This document shows, one piece after another, positions 8,700 through 16,490 of a stretch of 41,852 bases of DNA (positions are counted from its first letter, which is position 1; the number at the start of each line of letters is the position of its first letter). This DNA is from Novacetimonas cocois (GTDB lineage: Bacteria; Pseudomonadota; Alphaproteobacteria; Acetobacterales; Acetobacteraceae). Both the position numbers and the translations under genes were made by a program. The notes under the pieces are model-generated. The model did not search any database. It saw nothing but the letters and a program-made list of their open reading frames with translations, and was not told the origin of the DNA. The DNA is taken from assembly GCF_003311635.1 (NCBI RefSeq), contig NZ_QEXL01000016.1, positions 41,693 to 83,544 of the forward strand, read 5' to 3'.

Positions 8700-10422
8700 T
8701 ATTATTTCTTCTTCCGCACAGGTGGGTCAGCTTTCCCTGTAATTGACGCAACCGGGTCAACATGCGTGGTCGCCAGATATGTCTCTCCCGGAACCGGGCC
8801 AACAGCGTTTCCACCTCACAAGGCAGGCGCGTAACGGGGTCGAGGTAAAGGGGATAAAGCAATAGGGTACCCGCAACAAGAGCCTCTATGGACAGGGAAC
8901 GGTTACGCCGTACGCACGGTACCTTTCCCAGGTCGGTCGTCAGGCCCCATCCGGCATAGAACGGAACCCCGTACGTCACGACACGACAGCCGCGCAACAG
9001 CCCCTCAAACCCTGCCAGCGACGTCAGGGTGTGAATCTCGTCAACCTGCGTCATCAGGCTGGTTATGGCTCCGCCGCGACTGATGAAATCGGCATATCTC
9101 ATGACCTCCTCCTCCCGCAGGTGGCCCGCCCTGTGGCCCGCATCAACATCCGGATGGGGTCGATAAACGACAAAAGCGTCCGGATTATGGTCCCGCACGG
9201 CGCGGAGCAGTTCAAGGTTGCCCTGGATTTCCCCGCCGCCGGCCCGTACCGACAGGTCATCGGCCACCTGTCCGGGCACAAGGATCACACGCCGTCCCGC
9301 CGCATTCCACGCCGGGACGGACGAACCTCCCTCCGCCTGGCCGTATTTGGAGACGCCTTCGTCGATCAGGCGACGGATCAGGCGCCGCGCGCGTGCCTTC
9401 AGCGCTGCGTCAAACTCTGCCGTGGCAAGGATATGTTCCAGATCGCTGGGGCCGGAAGGATCGTAATAGATGCCGCGCCGGTCCACGAAGATGGAACAGG
9501 GCACGCACAGATCGCTTCCCAGCCCGACGGAACGGACGAAGCCATCCTCCACCCGCCATAGCGGAACGCCCCTGTCCGCGGCCTCCTCCACCAGTCCTTC
9601 AGGCAGGCGCGTGGCCCATCCGGCAATGGCGCCATGACGTCGCCGCGCCACCTTCAGGGCCGCTTTCGCATGCCGCATGAACGCCGGATGCCCCGGCGCG
9701 TGCGCCAGGAAATCGCCGATCCGTTCACGTTTCCACAGCGCCATGCCCACACAGACGCCGATTTCGCGGTTCGCCCGGATCCTGTCGCGCCACAGGGACA
9801 GGATATCGACAATCCGTCCCAACGGCACGATGCCCTGATCAAAGGGATCCCTGTAACAGGTCCGCACCGTCAGGTCCCGGGCACATTCCTCATACGATAC
9901 GCGACGTCCCGCGACATCGCCGCCCCGGTATGCCACCTGGTACGCCAGCGCACGGATCCCGCGCAGGGCCGCCAGCCGGACAAGGTCGCACAGGCCAAGG
10001 GCATGGACCTCCCGCGCATGATCGAGCAGGGCATGCGGGTCAACCGGCCCATGCGTCATCGCCACCCCCCGCAGGCGGGCCACGCGCGCGGCCGCCCCAT
10101 ACGGGTCGCGCACGACCAGCATGACCTCGCTGCGGCGGACATGCCGGAGGACATGTTCGAAAAGTGCTGCAATCCCCGCCTGTCCATGCCTGCGCTGTTC
10201 AGCCACGGAGGCCGTGACGATGACGGGACGGGCATGGCGCGCGACAGGGGCCCAGAATTCCCCACCCAGCCGAAGACGCAGCATCCGGGCCACCCCTTCA
10301 TCGTCTTCTTCGCCCCTGCCACGTGATGCCAGCACCGGCATCTTTCGACGCAGGGGTGGCGCACGAAGCAGGAACGCGTCATCCATTACCGTGTTTTCGC
10401 AAACAGCCTCATGCCGCGCCAC
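8692..10422 (-). CDS. kpsC: Capsule biosynthesis protein KpsC-type with one intact and one degenerate Kdo-transferase module
   Basis: Canonical KpsC has two tandem Kdo-transferase modules and extends the poly-Kdo linker begun by KpsS. Here the product is only 576 residues. The C-terminal module looks complete: VEDGFVRSVGLGSD (about 291-304), GIYYDPSGPSDLE, a QVADDLSV loop, the RPHPDVD motif (about 421-427), TSLAGFEGLLRG and GVPFYAGWGLTTD (485-497). The N-terminal 215 residues contain only a remnant resembling the second half of a module, with VRDPYGA where the HPD motif would be and no EDGF/RSVG motif. Start: GTG at 10422 with AGGGGG at good spacing; an ATG at 10386 is an alternative. First gene of the leftward kpsC-kpsS-GT4 unit, divergent from the LtaS-like gene. 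Confidence 0.88.
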   Translation of the reverse strand: MARHEAVCENTVMDDAFLLRAPPLRRKMPVLASRGRGEEDDEGVARMLRLRLGGEFWAPVARHARPVIVTASVAEQRRHGQAGIAALFEHVLRHVRRSEVMLVVRDPYGAAARVARLRGVAMTHGPVDPHALLDHAREVHALGLCDLVRLAALRGIRALAYQVAYRGGDVAGRRVSYEECARDLTVRTCYRDPFDQGIVPLGRIVDILSLWRDRIRANREIGVCVGMALWKRERIGDFLAHAPGHPAFMRHAKAALKVARRRHGAIAGWATRLPEGLVEEAADRGVPLWRVEDGFVRSVGLGSDLCVPCSIFVDRRGIYYDPSGPSDLEHILATAEFDAALKARARRLIRRLIDEGVSKYGQAEGGSSVPAWNAAGRRVILVPGQVADDLSVRAGGGEIQGNLELLRAVRDHNPDAFVVYRPHPDVDAGHRAGHLREEEVMRYADFISRGGAITSLMTQVDEIHTLTSLAGFEGLLRGCRVVTYGVPFYAGWGLTTDLGKVPCVRRNRSLSIEALVAGTLLLYPLYLDPVTRLPCEVETLLARFRERHIWRPRMLTRLRQLQGKLTHLCGRRNNNE

Positions 10423-10575
10423 TTCGTTTCCCCCTGCAATGATAAAGCCACGACCCGGTCACGGGTTCCAGCCCCCGGCGCCAGACTTCCGATTGGCTGA
10501 TGCCTGCCCTTGCCCTTCCATACATCATCGGCAAGAAGGGTATGCGCGCCCTCCGCCTTACGCCATCCGGATAGA

Positions 10576-12078
10576 ATGCAGTCCTGTTCCATGCAATTGT
10601 GGTTTCCCCTTCTTATCCTCGGCGTAACCGTCATAGCGGGCTTTTTCGTGGAAAGCATGGCGCGACCGTCGTGCCGTGCCCTGCCATCGCCGCGACGCTG
10701 CCTTCTCGATGGGCTGCTGACGGGGACGCAATACGGAATGTGGCTGGCCCTGTGTGGCGCGCCGGTGCTGGCGGCGGCGCTGACAACGGCGGTGAACACC
10801 TGTCTGGTGATCGGATCGAACATCAAGCTGTCGATCCTGGGGGAACCCATGCTGTTCTGCGATGTAGTTGCCGCGCGCGGTTTCCTTCAGCATCCCAAAT
10901 TCTATCTCTTTTCCATTCCTCCCGCAGGGCGCATCGCAGTGGTGGGCGGCCTGATCGCGCTGCCCCTGCTGCTGGTGATGTGCAGCACCCTTTCGCCGCT
11001 GCCACACCTGATGGGGACAGGGTGCCTGATCGCCTGCGTCCTGGCGCTGCGCCTCATCCCCGCGGCCCGGTGGGCGCCGCGACCAGACATGCCATACGAT
11101 ATCGGCCGCCTTGGCCTGCCTGGCTCGCTGTTTCTTTACTGGCGCCGCTGGCGGCATGAAACGGCGCAGACCCCAATTGCGGAGGCTCCGGCCGTGACCG
11201 GGCATCCGGCATACGACACCGTCATTGTCATACAGTGTGAGTCCTTTGCCTGTCCCACCGACCTGTTCAGCACGGATCACCCATCCCCCATTCCCCTGCC
11301 GGAACTGCCTGCCCTGGCACGGGCGCGTCGCATGGCATCACGATGGGGAACGCTCGATGTCAGTGGCTTTGGCGCCTATACGATGCGCACGGAATACGGG
11401 GTGCTGTTCGGCGTGGATGAAAATGCACTGGGCTTCCGCGCCTATGACCCTTTCCTGACGGCACGAAAGGAAACCACGCTTTCCCTGCCCGCCATCATGG
11501 GACGGGCCGGATATGAATGTACGTTCGTCCATCCCCACGACCTGCGATTTTACGGACGGGCGCAACTGATGCCCGCATGCGGGTTCAGCCACATCATCGG
11601 AGAGGAAAGCTTTACCCACACTGCCCGTCCCGACATGCCATATGTGGAGGATGTCGCGCTGGCGCAGCAGATCGGGCAACTGGTAAAGGCGCAGGCAGGC
11701 CTCGGTTTCATCTATGCGGTGAGCATGGAAAATCACGGTCCATGGCCCGCCCGGGGACCGGATGGACCAAAATCGGCACTGGCGCATTATTTCGGGCATC
11801 TGCGTAACAGCGACCGGATGCTGGACATGCTGATGGAGACATTGTCCACCACGGGCCGGACGGGACTCCTGCTTTTCTTTGGCGATCACCGCCCGTCCAT
11901 CGCCGGCATGGTGGTGCCTGCCGCCGCCCGGGGCACCCCCTATGTCATGGTTCCCTTCGGTCCCGGCAGGACGGTTACCCGGCCTGCCCCCCCACAAAGC
12001 CTGACGCCGGCGCAGTTGCACGATCTGCTCCTGCATGACACGCTGGCGGCCGATGGTGCGTGCGACCATGAAAGATGA
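10576..12078 (+). CDS. LtaS-family (sulfatase-fold) phosphoglycerol/phosphoethanolamine-type transferase
   Basis: Membrane-anchored enzyme of the alkaline-phosphatase/sulfatase superfamily. Several N-terminal hydrophobic segments (starting MQLWFPLLILGVTVIAGFF) cover roughly the first 170 residues. The catalytic domain follows: VIVIQCESF (metal-binding E), the SGFGAYTMRTEYGVLFG segment that should carry the nucleophile Thr, GYECTFVHPHDLRFYGR, SMENHGPW and the metal-binding FGDHRPS near the end. That order matches LtaS and OpgB. It lies between divergent kpsC and kpsT, so it may decorate the capsule or build a phosphoglycerol-containing polymer. Start is uncertain: ATG at 10576 or 10591 is likely; an ATG at 10510 also lies in frame. 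Substrate unknown. Confidence 0.8.
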   Translation: MQSCSMQLWFPLLILGVTVIAGFFVESMARPSCRALPSPRRCLLDGLLTGTQYGMWLALCGAPVLAAALTTAVNTCLVIGSNIKLSILGEPMLFCDVVAARGFLQHPKFYLFSIPPAGRIAVVGGLIALPLLLVMCSTLSPLPHLMGTGCLIACVLALRLIPAARWAPRPDMPYDIGRLGLPGSLFLYWRRWRHETAQTPIAEAPAVTGHPAYDTVIVIQCESFACPTDLFSTDHPSPIPLPELPALARARRMASRWGTLDVSGFGAYTMRTEYGVLFGVDENALGFRAYDPFLTARKETTLSLPAIMGRAGYECTFVHPHDLRFYGRAQLMPACGFSHIIGEESFTHTARPDMPYVEDVALAQQIGQLVKAQAGLGFIYAVSMENHGPWPARGPDGPKSALAHYFGHLRNSDRMLDMLMETLSTTGRTGLLLFFGDHRPSIAGMVVPAAARGTPYVMVPFGPGRTVTRPAPPQSLTPAQLHDLLLHDTLAADGACDHER

Positions 12079-12148
12079 TATGGATATGTCCGGTTCCTGA
12101 TCCCGTCTTTCCTGTCAGGCCCTTTCCTGAGGTCCCGAATACAAGCCC

Positions 12149-12802
12149 ATGATCGAATTTGAAAACGTCACCAAGATCTATCACGCGCGCGGCGTAAACA
12201 AATGCGTGCTGGATCACCAGTCCTTTGTCATAGAAAGGGGCGAGTCGATTGGCATCATCGGGGTCAACGGCGCGGGTAAATCCACCCTGACCCGCATGAT
12301 CGCCGGGATCGAATATCCAACCAGCGGCCGCATCACACGCACCATGTCCATTTCCTGGCCACTGGGATTTGCCGGCGCGTTTCAGGGCAGCCTGACAGGG
12401 GCGGACAATGCGCGGTTCATCGCGCGCATCTATCGTCGCCCGATCAATGACATCCTTGATTACGTAAACAGCTTTGCCCGGCTGGGGCATTATTTCGATG
12501 CGCCGGTCAAGACATATTCATCCGGCATGCTGGCGCGTCTCGCCTTTGCCGTATCGCTTGCCGTTCGCTTTGACTGCTACCTCATCGATGAAGTCACGGC
12601 GGTGGGTGACCAGTCCTTCCGTCTGCAGTGTCGCGAGGCATTGCTGGAACGACGCGAATACGGAACCCTGGTCATGGTGTCGCACGATCCCAACATGCTG
12701 CGCGAATATTGCGACAAAGGCGCGGTGCTCCAGAATGGGCGCCTGACCTTCTATGACGCGATTGATGAGGCGATCGAAGCGTCGGCCGAACTTTACAGGT
12801 AA
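12149..12802 (+). CDS. kpsT: Capsule polysaccharide ABC transporter ATP-binding protein, KpsT-type
   Basis: Cytoplasmic ATPase that powers polysaccharide export through KpsM. The 217-residue product has Walker A GVNGAGKST (residues 38-46), the signature region SSGMLARLAF (124-133), Walker B CYLIDEV (143-149) and a switch histidine in VMVSHDPNML. Length and the opening MIEFENVTKIYHARG match the KpsT/Wzt short form without a carbohydrate-binding C-terminal domain. It follows the LtaS-like gene by 70 bases on the same strand and is distant from its permease gene, which is on the opposite strand. No strong ribosome site is visible before the ATG; a GAGG lies about 14 bases upstream. Confidence 0.93.
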   Translation: MIEFENVTKIYHARGVNKCVLDHQSFVIERGESIGIIGVNGAGKSTLTRMIAGIEYPTSGRITRTMSISWPLGFAGAFQGSLTGADNARFIARIYRRPINDILDYVNSFARLGHYFDAPVKTYSSGMLARLAFAVSLAVRFDCYLIDEVTAVGDQSFRLQCREALLERREYGTLVMVSHDPNMLREYCDKGAVLQNGRLTFYDAIDEAIEASAELYR

Positions 12803-12811
12803 CCCATGCGG

Positions 12812-12843
12812 GACAGCCTTTCCCTTAGGGGGAGCAGGCTGTC
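12812..12843 (+). terminator. Strong stem-loop after kpsT
   Basis: GACAGCCT (12812-12819) pairs perfectly with AGGCTGTC (12836-12843), and the loop contains a second TCCC/GGGA pairing. It begins 10 bases after the kpsT stop. No T-run follows, so it is a terminator or 3'-end stabiliser only by position. Confidence 0.5.
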
Positions 12844-12967
12844 ATTGTCTTCCGACGTCATGAAAAAGCCGGATCCGCCCAGACAGGGTAAAAATGGCCA
12901 GCCAGACACACCCTGCCCCTAAATACAGGCAAGTAAAATCGAAACGACCTTATAGGGAAGATAAGGA

Positions 12968-13043
12968 TGGTGGAGCCAATGAGAATCGAACTCACGACCT
13001 CCTGAATGCCATTCAGGCGCTCTCCCAACTGAGCTATGGCCCC
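12968..13043 (-). tRNA. tRNA-Ala (anticodon GGC)
   Basis: The minus strand gives a 76-base cloverleaf with encoded CCA. The acceptor stem is GGGGCCA/TGGCTCC, including the G3-U70 pair that marks alanine tRNAs. The D-arm has AGCTCAGTTGGGAGAGC, the anticodon stem is CCTGA/TCAGG with loop ATGGCAT, giving anticodon GGC, and the T-arm has GTTCGATTC. It lies between kpsT and maf. Confidence 0.97.
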
Positions 13044-13088
13044 ACACTTCTGACCGGGTCGTATGGGCTCGACCCGTTTGTCTGCCGG

Positions 13089-13117
13089 GGTATAGCGAGT
13101 AGCCCCAGGCTTGGCAA
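13089..13117 (-). promoter_or_regulatory. Promoter of tRNA-Ala(GGC)
   Basis: On the minus strand TTGCCA (plus 13112-13117) and TATACC (plus 13089-13094) are separated by 17 bases. The -10 ends 45 bases before the mature tRNA 5' end. This is a good sigma-70-type match in the expected place. Confidence 0.55.
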
Positions 13118-13126
13118 CCCCCTATT

Positions 13127-13768
13127 TCATGTCCTTACGACCCCCTGCTGGCGCAGGAATTCCAGCAATGCCATGCGCGGCAGGCCAAGGATGGCGTCAT
13201 GGTCCCCCTCCATGCGGTCGAAAAGATGCAACCCCGGCCCCTCCAGCCGGTAGGCCCCGACCGAAGACAGGACGCCAGCGCCTTCGAGGCGGAGGTAACG
13301 GTCAAGGAAATCATCGCTGAACTCACGCATCCACAGGCGTGGGCGCGCAAGGTGATGCCACAGACGCCTGCCGTCGCGCATCACCGCCACCGCCGTATGC
13401 AGCACGTGCCCGCGCCCGCGCAGGCGCGTCAGCTGCGCACGCGCGGCAGTGATATCGGCAGGCTTGTCAAACCATTCCCCATCGCATGACAGGATCTGGT
13501 CCGCGCCGATGACGATCGCGTCTTCGTCCACGATTCGTGCCGCCTTTGCCCATGCCAGTTCCATGGCGGTGGCATCGGCATCACGTCCCGATGCCCGGCA
13601 GCGCTGCTTGATGATCCCCTCGTCGATCGCGGCCGGCCGGCAGGAAATGACCAGCCCCGCCGATTCCAGCAGCATACGACGGGCGGAAGACTGGCTGGCG
13701 AGTACTATCCGTGGCGACTCGGTCTGTAATGAAACGTTTTTTAGTACTAAATTCGAGTCGTCGGACAT
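13127..13768 (-). CDS. maf: Maf-like nucleotide pyrophosphatase
   Basis: Maf proteins hydrolyse non-canonical or modified nucleoside triphosphates, a house-cleaning role. The 213-residue product carries the family hallmarks: LASQSSARRMLLESAGL (the S-x-R-R substrate motif), PAAIDEG, VIGADQIL and the GAYRLEGPG region. Start: ATG at 13768 with GGAG seven bases upstream; a longer in-frame extension into the origin gap is not supported. In Caulobacter and many alphaproteobacteria maf lies immediately beside the chromosomal origin with hemE on the other side, exactly as here. The usual next genes (aroE, coaE, dnaQ) are not present; a tRNA and capsule genes follow instead. Confidence 0.92.
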   Translation of the reverse strand: MSDDSNLVLKNVSLQTESPRIVLASQSSARRMLLESAGLVISCRPAAIDEGIIKQRCRASGRDADATAMELAWAKAARIVDEDAIVIGADQILSCDGEWFDKPADITAARAQLTRLRGRGHVLHTAVAVMRDGRRLWHHLARPRLWMREFSDDFLDRYLRLEGAGVLSSVGAYRLEGPGLHLFDRMEGDHDAILGLPRMALLEFLRQQGVVRT

Positions 13769-14033
13769 CTGGCGCTCCGTACTGTCAAAGTTAAACATGA
13801 AATTCGGCGACGGGAGTACTCCGGGAGTACTGTGGTACATGGGGATGGTACTTCGCATGATTCTGCATCGTACCGAGTACCGTGGATAAGCCGCCCCCCC
13901 CCCTGCAACCTGAGTTGTACACAGCCCCCTGTCGGAAAATTCTTAGCAACTTTCCCTGATGGCTGAAAACCGGGACCCTCCGGACTGTACACACTGTGGG
14001 AAAAACGGGGTACATTTTCGGAAACATGGGTAC
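13702..14033. repeat. Cluster of GTAC palindromes in the origin region
   Basis: GTAC starts at 13702, 13744, 13779, 13816, 13827, 13835, 13848, 13870, 13877, 13917, 13987, 14010 and 14030: thirteen sites in about 330 bases, where about one is expected by chance. Three are in the larger palindrome AGTACT (13701, not complete upstream; 13743, 13815, 13826 are clear). Seven lie within 65 bases (13816-13880). A further one is at 14164. Confidence 0.8.
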
Positions 14034-14205
14034 CCCATCACTCACACCCCCTATAAGCCACCTCAAGAATTTCTTTCTCTTTTCTTTTATTGATTAGGAA
14101 TGAGACCTCCGGAACCGTGGGAAAGACGGCGAAAGCGGATCCGTGCTGTTCGGTCGGCAAAAAGTACGAGATAGTCCCGCTGCAATGAAACTGAACGACG
14201 GACCG
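13769..14205. other. oriC: Candidate chromosomal replication origin (oriC)
   Basis: This 437-base gap between divergent maf and hemE matches the conserved alphaproteobacterial origin position. Seen directly: one 8/9 DnaA box (13881-13889), degenerate boxes TTGTACACA (13915-13923), CTGTACACA (13985-13993) and TGTGGGAAA (13995-14003), a repeated GTGGGAAA near 14117, GANTC sites at 13755 and 13859 (another just inside maf at 13716), a C10 tract at 13894-13903, and an AT/pyrimidine-rich stretch at about 14066-14098 that could unwind. Gene direction changes across it. Family knowledge: hemE-linked origins in Caulobacter, Sinorhizobium and Rickettsiales. Not shown: GC-skew switch and DnaA binding. 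Confidence 0.82.
13881..13889 (-). promoter_or_regulatory. Near-consensus DnaA box
   Basis: CGTGGATAA here is TTATCCACG on the minus strand, one base from the consensus TTATCCACA. It is the best DnaA box in the gap and stands at the end of the densest part of the GTAC cluster. Confidence 0.65.
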
Positions 14206-15267
14206 ATGACGGAAACAGGCAAACCCCTTCTGCGTGCTCTTGCGGGAGAAGCGATCTGGCCCCCCCCGGTATGGCTGATGCGGCAGGCCGGACGTTTCCT
14301 GCCCGAATTCCGGGCATTGCGGGAAAAGGCGGATTTCATCACGCGCTGCATGACGCCGGACATGGCGACCGAAATCACCCTGCAGCCGATCCGCCGTTTC
14401 GGCATGGACGGGGCCATCCTGTTTTCCGACATCCTGATCCTGCCCTGGGCAATGGGACAGTCGCTGGAATTCATCCACGGGCGCGGTCCGGTGCTGGAGC
14501 CGGTGCGCAGCCTGCGGGATCTGGAACGTCTGGACGTGGGCCGGGTGAAAGGGGCAACCCGACCGGTCATGGAAACGTTGCGTCGTCTGCGCGGCATCGT
14601 TGACGGCCCCGAACCGATCGGGGTGGCACGGCCGGGACAGGTCACGCTGATCGGATTTGCGGGCGCGCCGTTCACCGTCGCCTGCTACATGGTCGAGGGG
14701 CACGGATCGCGGGAATTCGACGTCACGCGTGGACTGGCCTATTCCGATCCGGAATTCTTCGACTGCCTGATCGATACCCTGACCACCGCCACGGCCGACA
14801 TGCTGTGCGACCAGATCGTGGCGGGGGCCGAGGCCGTGATGCTGTTCGACAGCTGGGCCGGGCTGCTGCCGCCATCGCAGTTCCGCCGCCATGTCATCGC
14901 CCCGGCCCAGCGGATCGTGCGCATCATCAACGAACGCCATCCCGGCGTTCCGATCATAGGCTTCCCACGGCTTGCCGGGATCATGGCGGTGGAATACGGC
15001 CGGCAGACGGGCGTCAATGCAATGGCGCTCGATACCGGGGCGGACATGAAGGCGATCGCGGCGCAGCTGCCTTCGACCCTGACCCTGCAGGGAAATCTTG
15101 ACCCCCTGCGGGTACTGGCGGGCGGCGAGGGCATGCGGGCGGAGGCCCGTGCCATCCGTGACGCGATGAAGGGACGTCCGCATGTCTTCAACCTCGGCCA
15201 TGGGGTGGTGCCTGCGACGCCACCGGAACATGTCGGTGACCTTATCAGCACCATTCGGGATATCTGA
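14206..15267 (+). CDS. hemE: Uroporphyrinogen decarboxylase
   Basis: Decarboxylates uroporphyrinogen III to coproporphyrinogen III in heme synthesis; cytoplasmic. The 353-residue product starts KPLLRALAGEAIWPPPVWLMRQAGRFLPEFR, the family N-terminal signature with the substrate-contacting RQAGR, and contains IGFAGAPFTVACYMVEG (second signature) and the LFDSWAGLL segment. Start: ATG at 14206 with GGA close upstream, matching the usual family N-terminus; an ATG at 14185 is possible. It faces away from the candidate origin and is followed after two bases by a HAD phosphatase gene and then hemJ, making a heme-related unit. Its promoter must lie inside the origin region. Confidence 0.96.
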   Translation: MTETGKPLLRALAGEAIWPPPVWLMRQAGRFLPEFRALREKADFITRCMTPDMATEITLQPIRRFGMDGAILFSDILILPWAMGQSLEFIHGRGPVLEPVRSLRDLERLDVGRVKGATRPVMETLRRLRGIVDGPEPIGVARPGQVTLIGFAGAPFTVACYMVEGHGSREFDVTRGLAYSDPEFFDCLIDTLTTATADMLCDQIVAGAEAVMLFDSWAGLLPPSQFRRHVIAPAQRIVRIINERHPGVPIIGFPRLAGIMAVEYGRQTGVNAMALDTGADMKAIAAQLPSTLTLQGNLDPLRVLAGGEGMRAEARAIRDAMKGRPHVFNLGHGVVPATPPEHVGDLISTIRDI

Positions 15268-15269
15268 AC

Positions 15270-15971
15270 ATGCTACCTGCCTGTATCCGTCCGGACGGCC
15301 ATCTGCGGCTGATCATCTTCGACTGCGACGGCGTCCTTATCGACAGCGAGGGGCCTTCATGCCGCATGCTGGCGCGGGAACTGCGCAAGGCGGGGCTGGA
15401 AATCAGCGATGACGAGGCCGTCGGCAGGTTCGCGGGCAAGGCGCTGACGGCCCTGAAGGAAGAAATGCAGGATCAGGCCGGACTGACGCTTCCGGCGGAC
15501 TGGCCGACGCGCATGCAGCACGCGCTTGTGGAACTCATGCAATCCGAAGCGGAGACGATCGAGGGGGCGGCCACCATGCTGCGTGAAATCGCGGCACTCG
15601 GCATTCCCTATCGCATCGGTTCCAACTCATCGAAACTGGAAATGGATGCGAAATTCGGTCGCACTGGACTGGATGCGCTGATTACGCCACAACAGATCCA
15701 TTCGGCGCGTGATATGGGCAGGCCCAAGCCCGATCCCGCCGTCTATCTGTCTGCCGCGAAAAGCCAGGGCGTGAATCCGCAAGACTGCCTTGTGCTGGAA
15801 GATACCGAAACCGGGGCGGGGGCCGCGCATGCGGCCGGAATGGCCTGTGTCCTGCTGCGCCCGCTGGACCTGCCCGCGACCAGCTGGCCCGGACTGCTGC
15901 GGATCGGCCATCTGGGGGAATTCGTCCCGCTGGTGAAGCGCATCCTTCGATCCCAGGGGCACGGAACATGA
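15270..15971 (+). CDS. HAD-superfamily hydrolase (subfamily IA phosphatase)
   Basis: Predicted cytoplasmic phosphatase of 233 residues. Motif I is FDCDGVLIDSE with the nucleophile Asp and the acid/base Asp two residues on. Motif II is IGSNSS, motif III the lysine in GRPKPDP, and motif IV LVLEDTETGAGAAHAAG with the metal-binding acids. A helical cap sits between motifs I and II, as in phosphoglycolate phosphatase and beta-phosphoglucomutase relatives. It begins two bases after hemE and overlaps hemJ by four (ATGA), so the three are co-translated. Substrate cannot be told from sequence; its place between two heme genes need not mean a heme role. Confidence 0.88.
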   Translation: MLPACIRPDGHLRLIIFDCDGVLIDSEGPSCRMLARELRKAGLEISDDEAVGRFAGKALTALKEEMQDQAGLTLPADWPTRMQHALVELMQSEAETIEGAATMLREIAALGIPYRIGSNSSKLEMDAKFGRTGLDALITPQQIHSARDMGRPKPDPAVYLSAAKSQGVNPQDCLVLEDTETGAGAAHAAGMACVLLRPLDLPATSWPGLLRIGHLGEFVPLVKRILRSQGHGT

Positions 15972-16417
15972 TGGGCATGCTGTGGCCGTGGGTGTTATGG
16001 ATCAAGGCGTTCCATATCATGTCCATGGTCGCGTGGATGGCGGGCCTGTTCTACCTGCCGCGCCTGTTTGTCTATCACTGCCAGACGGAAGTAGGATCGG
16101 CGGAATCCGAACGCTTCAAGGTCATGGAATACAAGCTGCTGCGCATGATCATGCTGCCGGCGATGTGCTGTACGTTCCTGTTCGGCGGCCTGCTGGCCAT
16201 GATGCCGGGACTGATCGACTGGCATGCGGGATGGTGGCTGACGAAGCTGGCGGCGGTGTTTGGCCTGGCCGGTTTCCATGGGGCCTGCGCCTCGTGGCGA
16301 CGCGCCTTCGCGCAGGACCGCAATACCCATGATGAGCGCTTCTATCGCATGGCGAACGAAGTGCCGACGGTGCTGATGATGATTGTCGTCATCATGATTG
16401 TCGTGCGTCCCTTCTGA
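15968..16417 (+). CDS. hemJ: HemJ-type protoporphyrinogen IX oxidase
   Basis: Membrane protein that oxidises protoporphyrinogen IX to protoporphyrin IX in bacteria lacking HemG/HemY. The 149-residue product has about four hydrophobic segments and the conserved opening WIKAFHIMSMVAWMAGLFYLPRLFVYH, with the family histidine in FHI. Further conserved parts are MEYKLLRMIMLPAM and RMANEVPTVLMMIVV. Its ATG overlaps the HAD gene stop by four bases; an alternative ATG follows directly at 15971. The link to hemE supports the heme role. Confidence 0.92.
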   Translation: MMGMLWPWVLWIKAFHIMSMVAWMAGLFYLPRLFVYHCQTEVGSAESERFKVMEYKLLRMIMLPAMCCTFLFGGLLAMMPGLIDWHAGWWLTKLAAVFGLAGFHGACASWRRAFAQDRNTHDERFYRMANEVPTVLMMIVVIMIVVRPF

Positions 16418-16490
16418 CATGAAACACGCGACCCGGGACATTGCCCCGAGCCGCGCGCATCAACACTCCCGCACAAGAGCGGGTGAGAGC

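Noticed and set aside
12812-13043. tRNA-linked integration site (attL) of a genomic island bearing the capsule genes
   Set aside because: A tRNA is beside the capsule locus, but I found no integrase and no repeated tRNA 3' end on the other side.
14038-15231. 397-codon minus-strand frame over hemE
   Set aside because: Antisense shadow; hemE on the plus strand has unmistakable family motifs, and this frame shows none.
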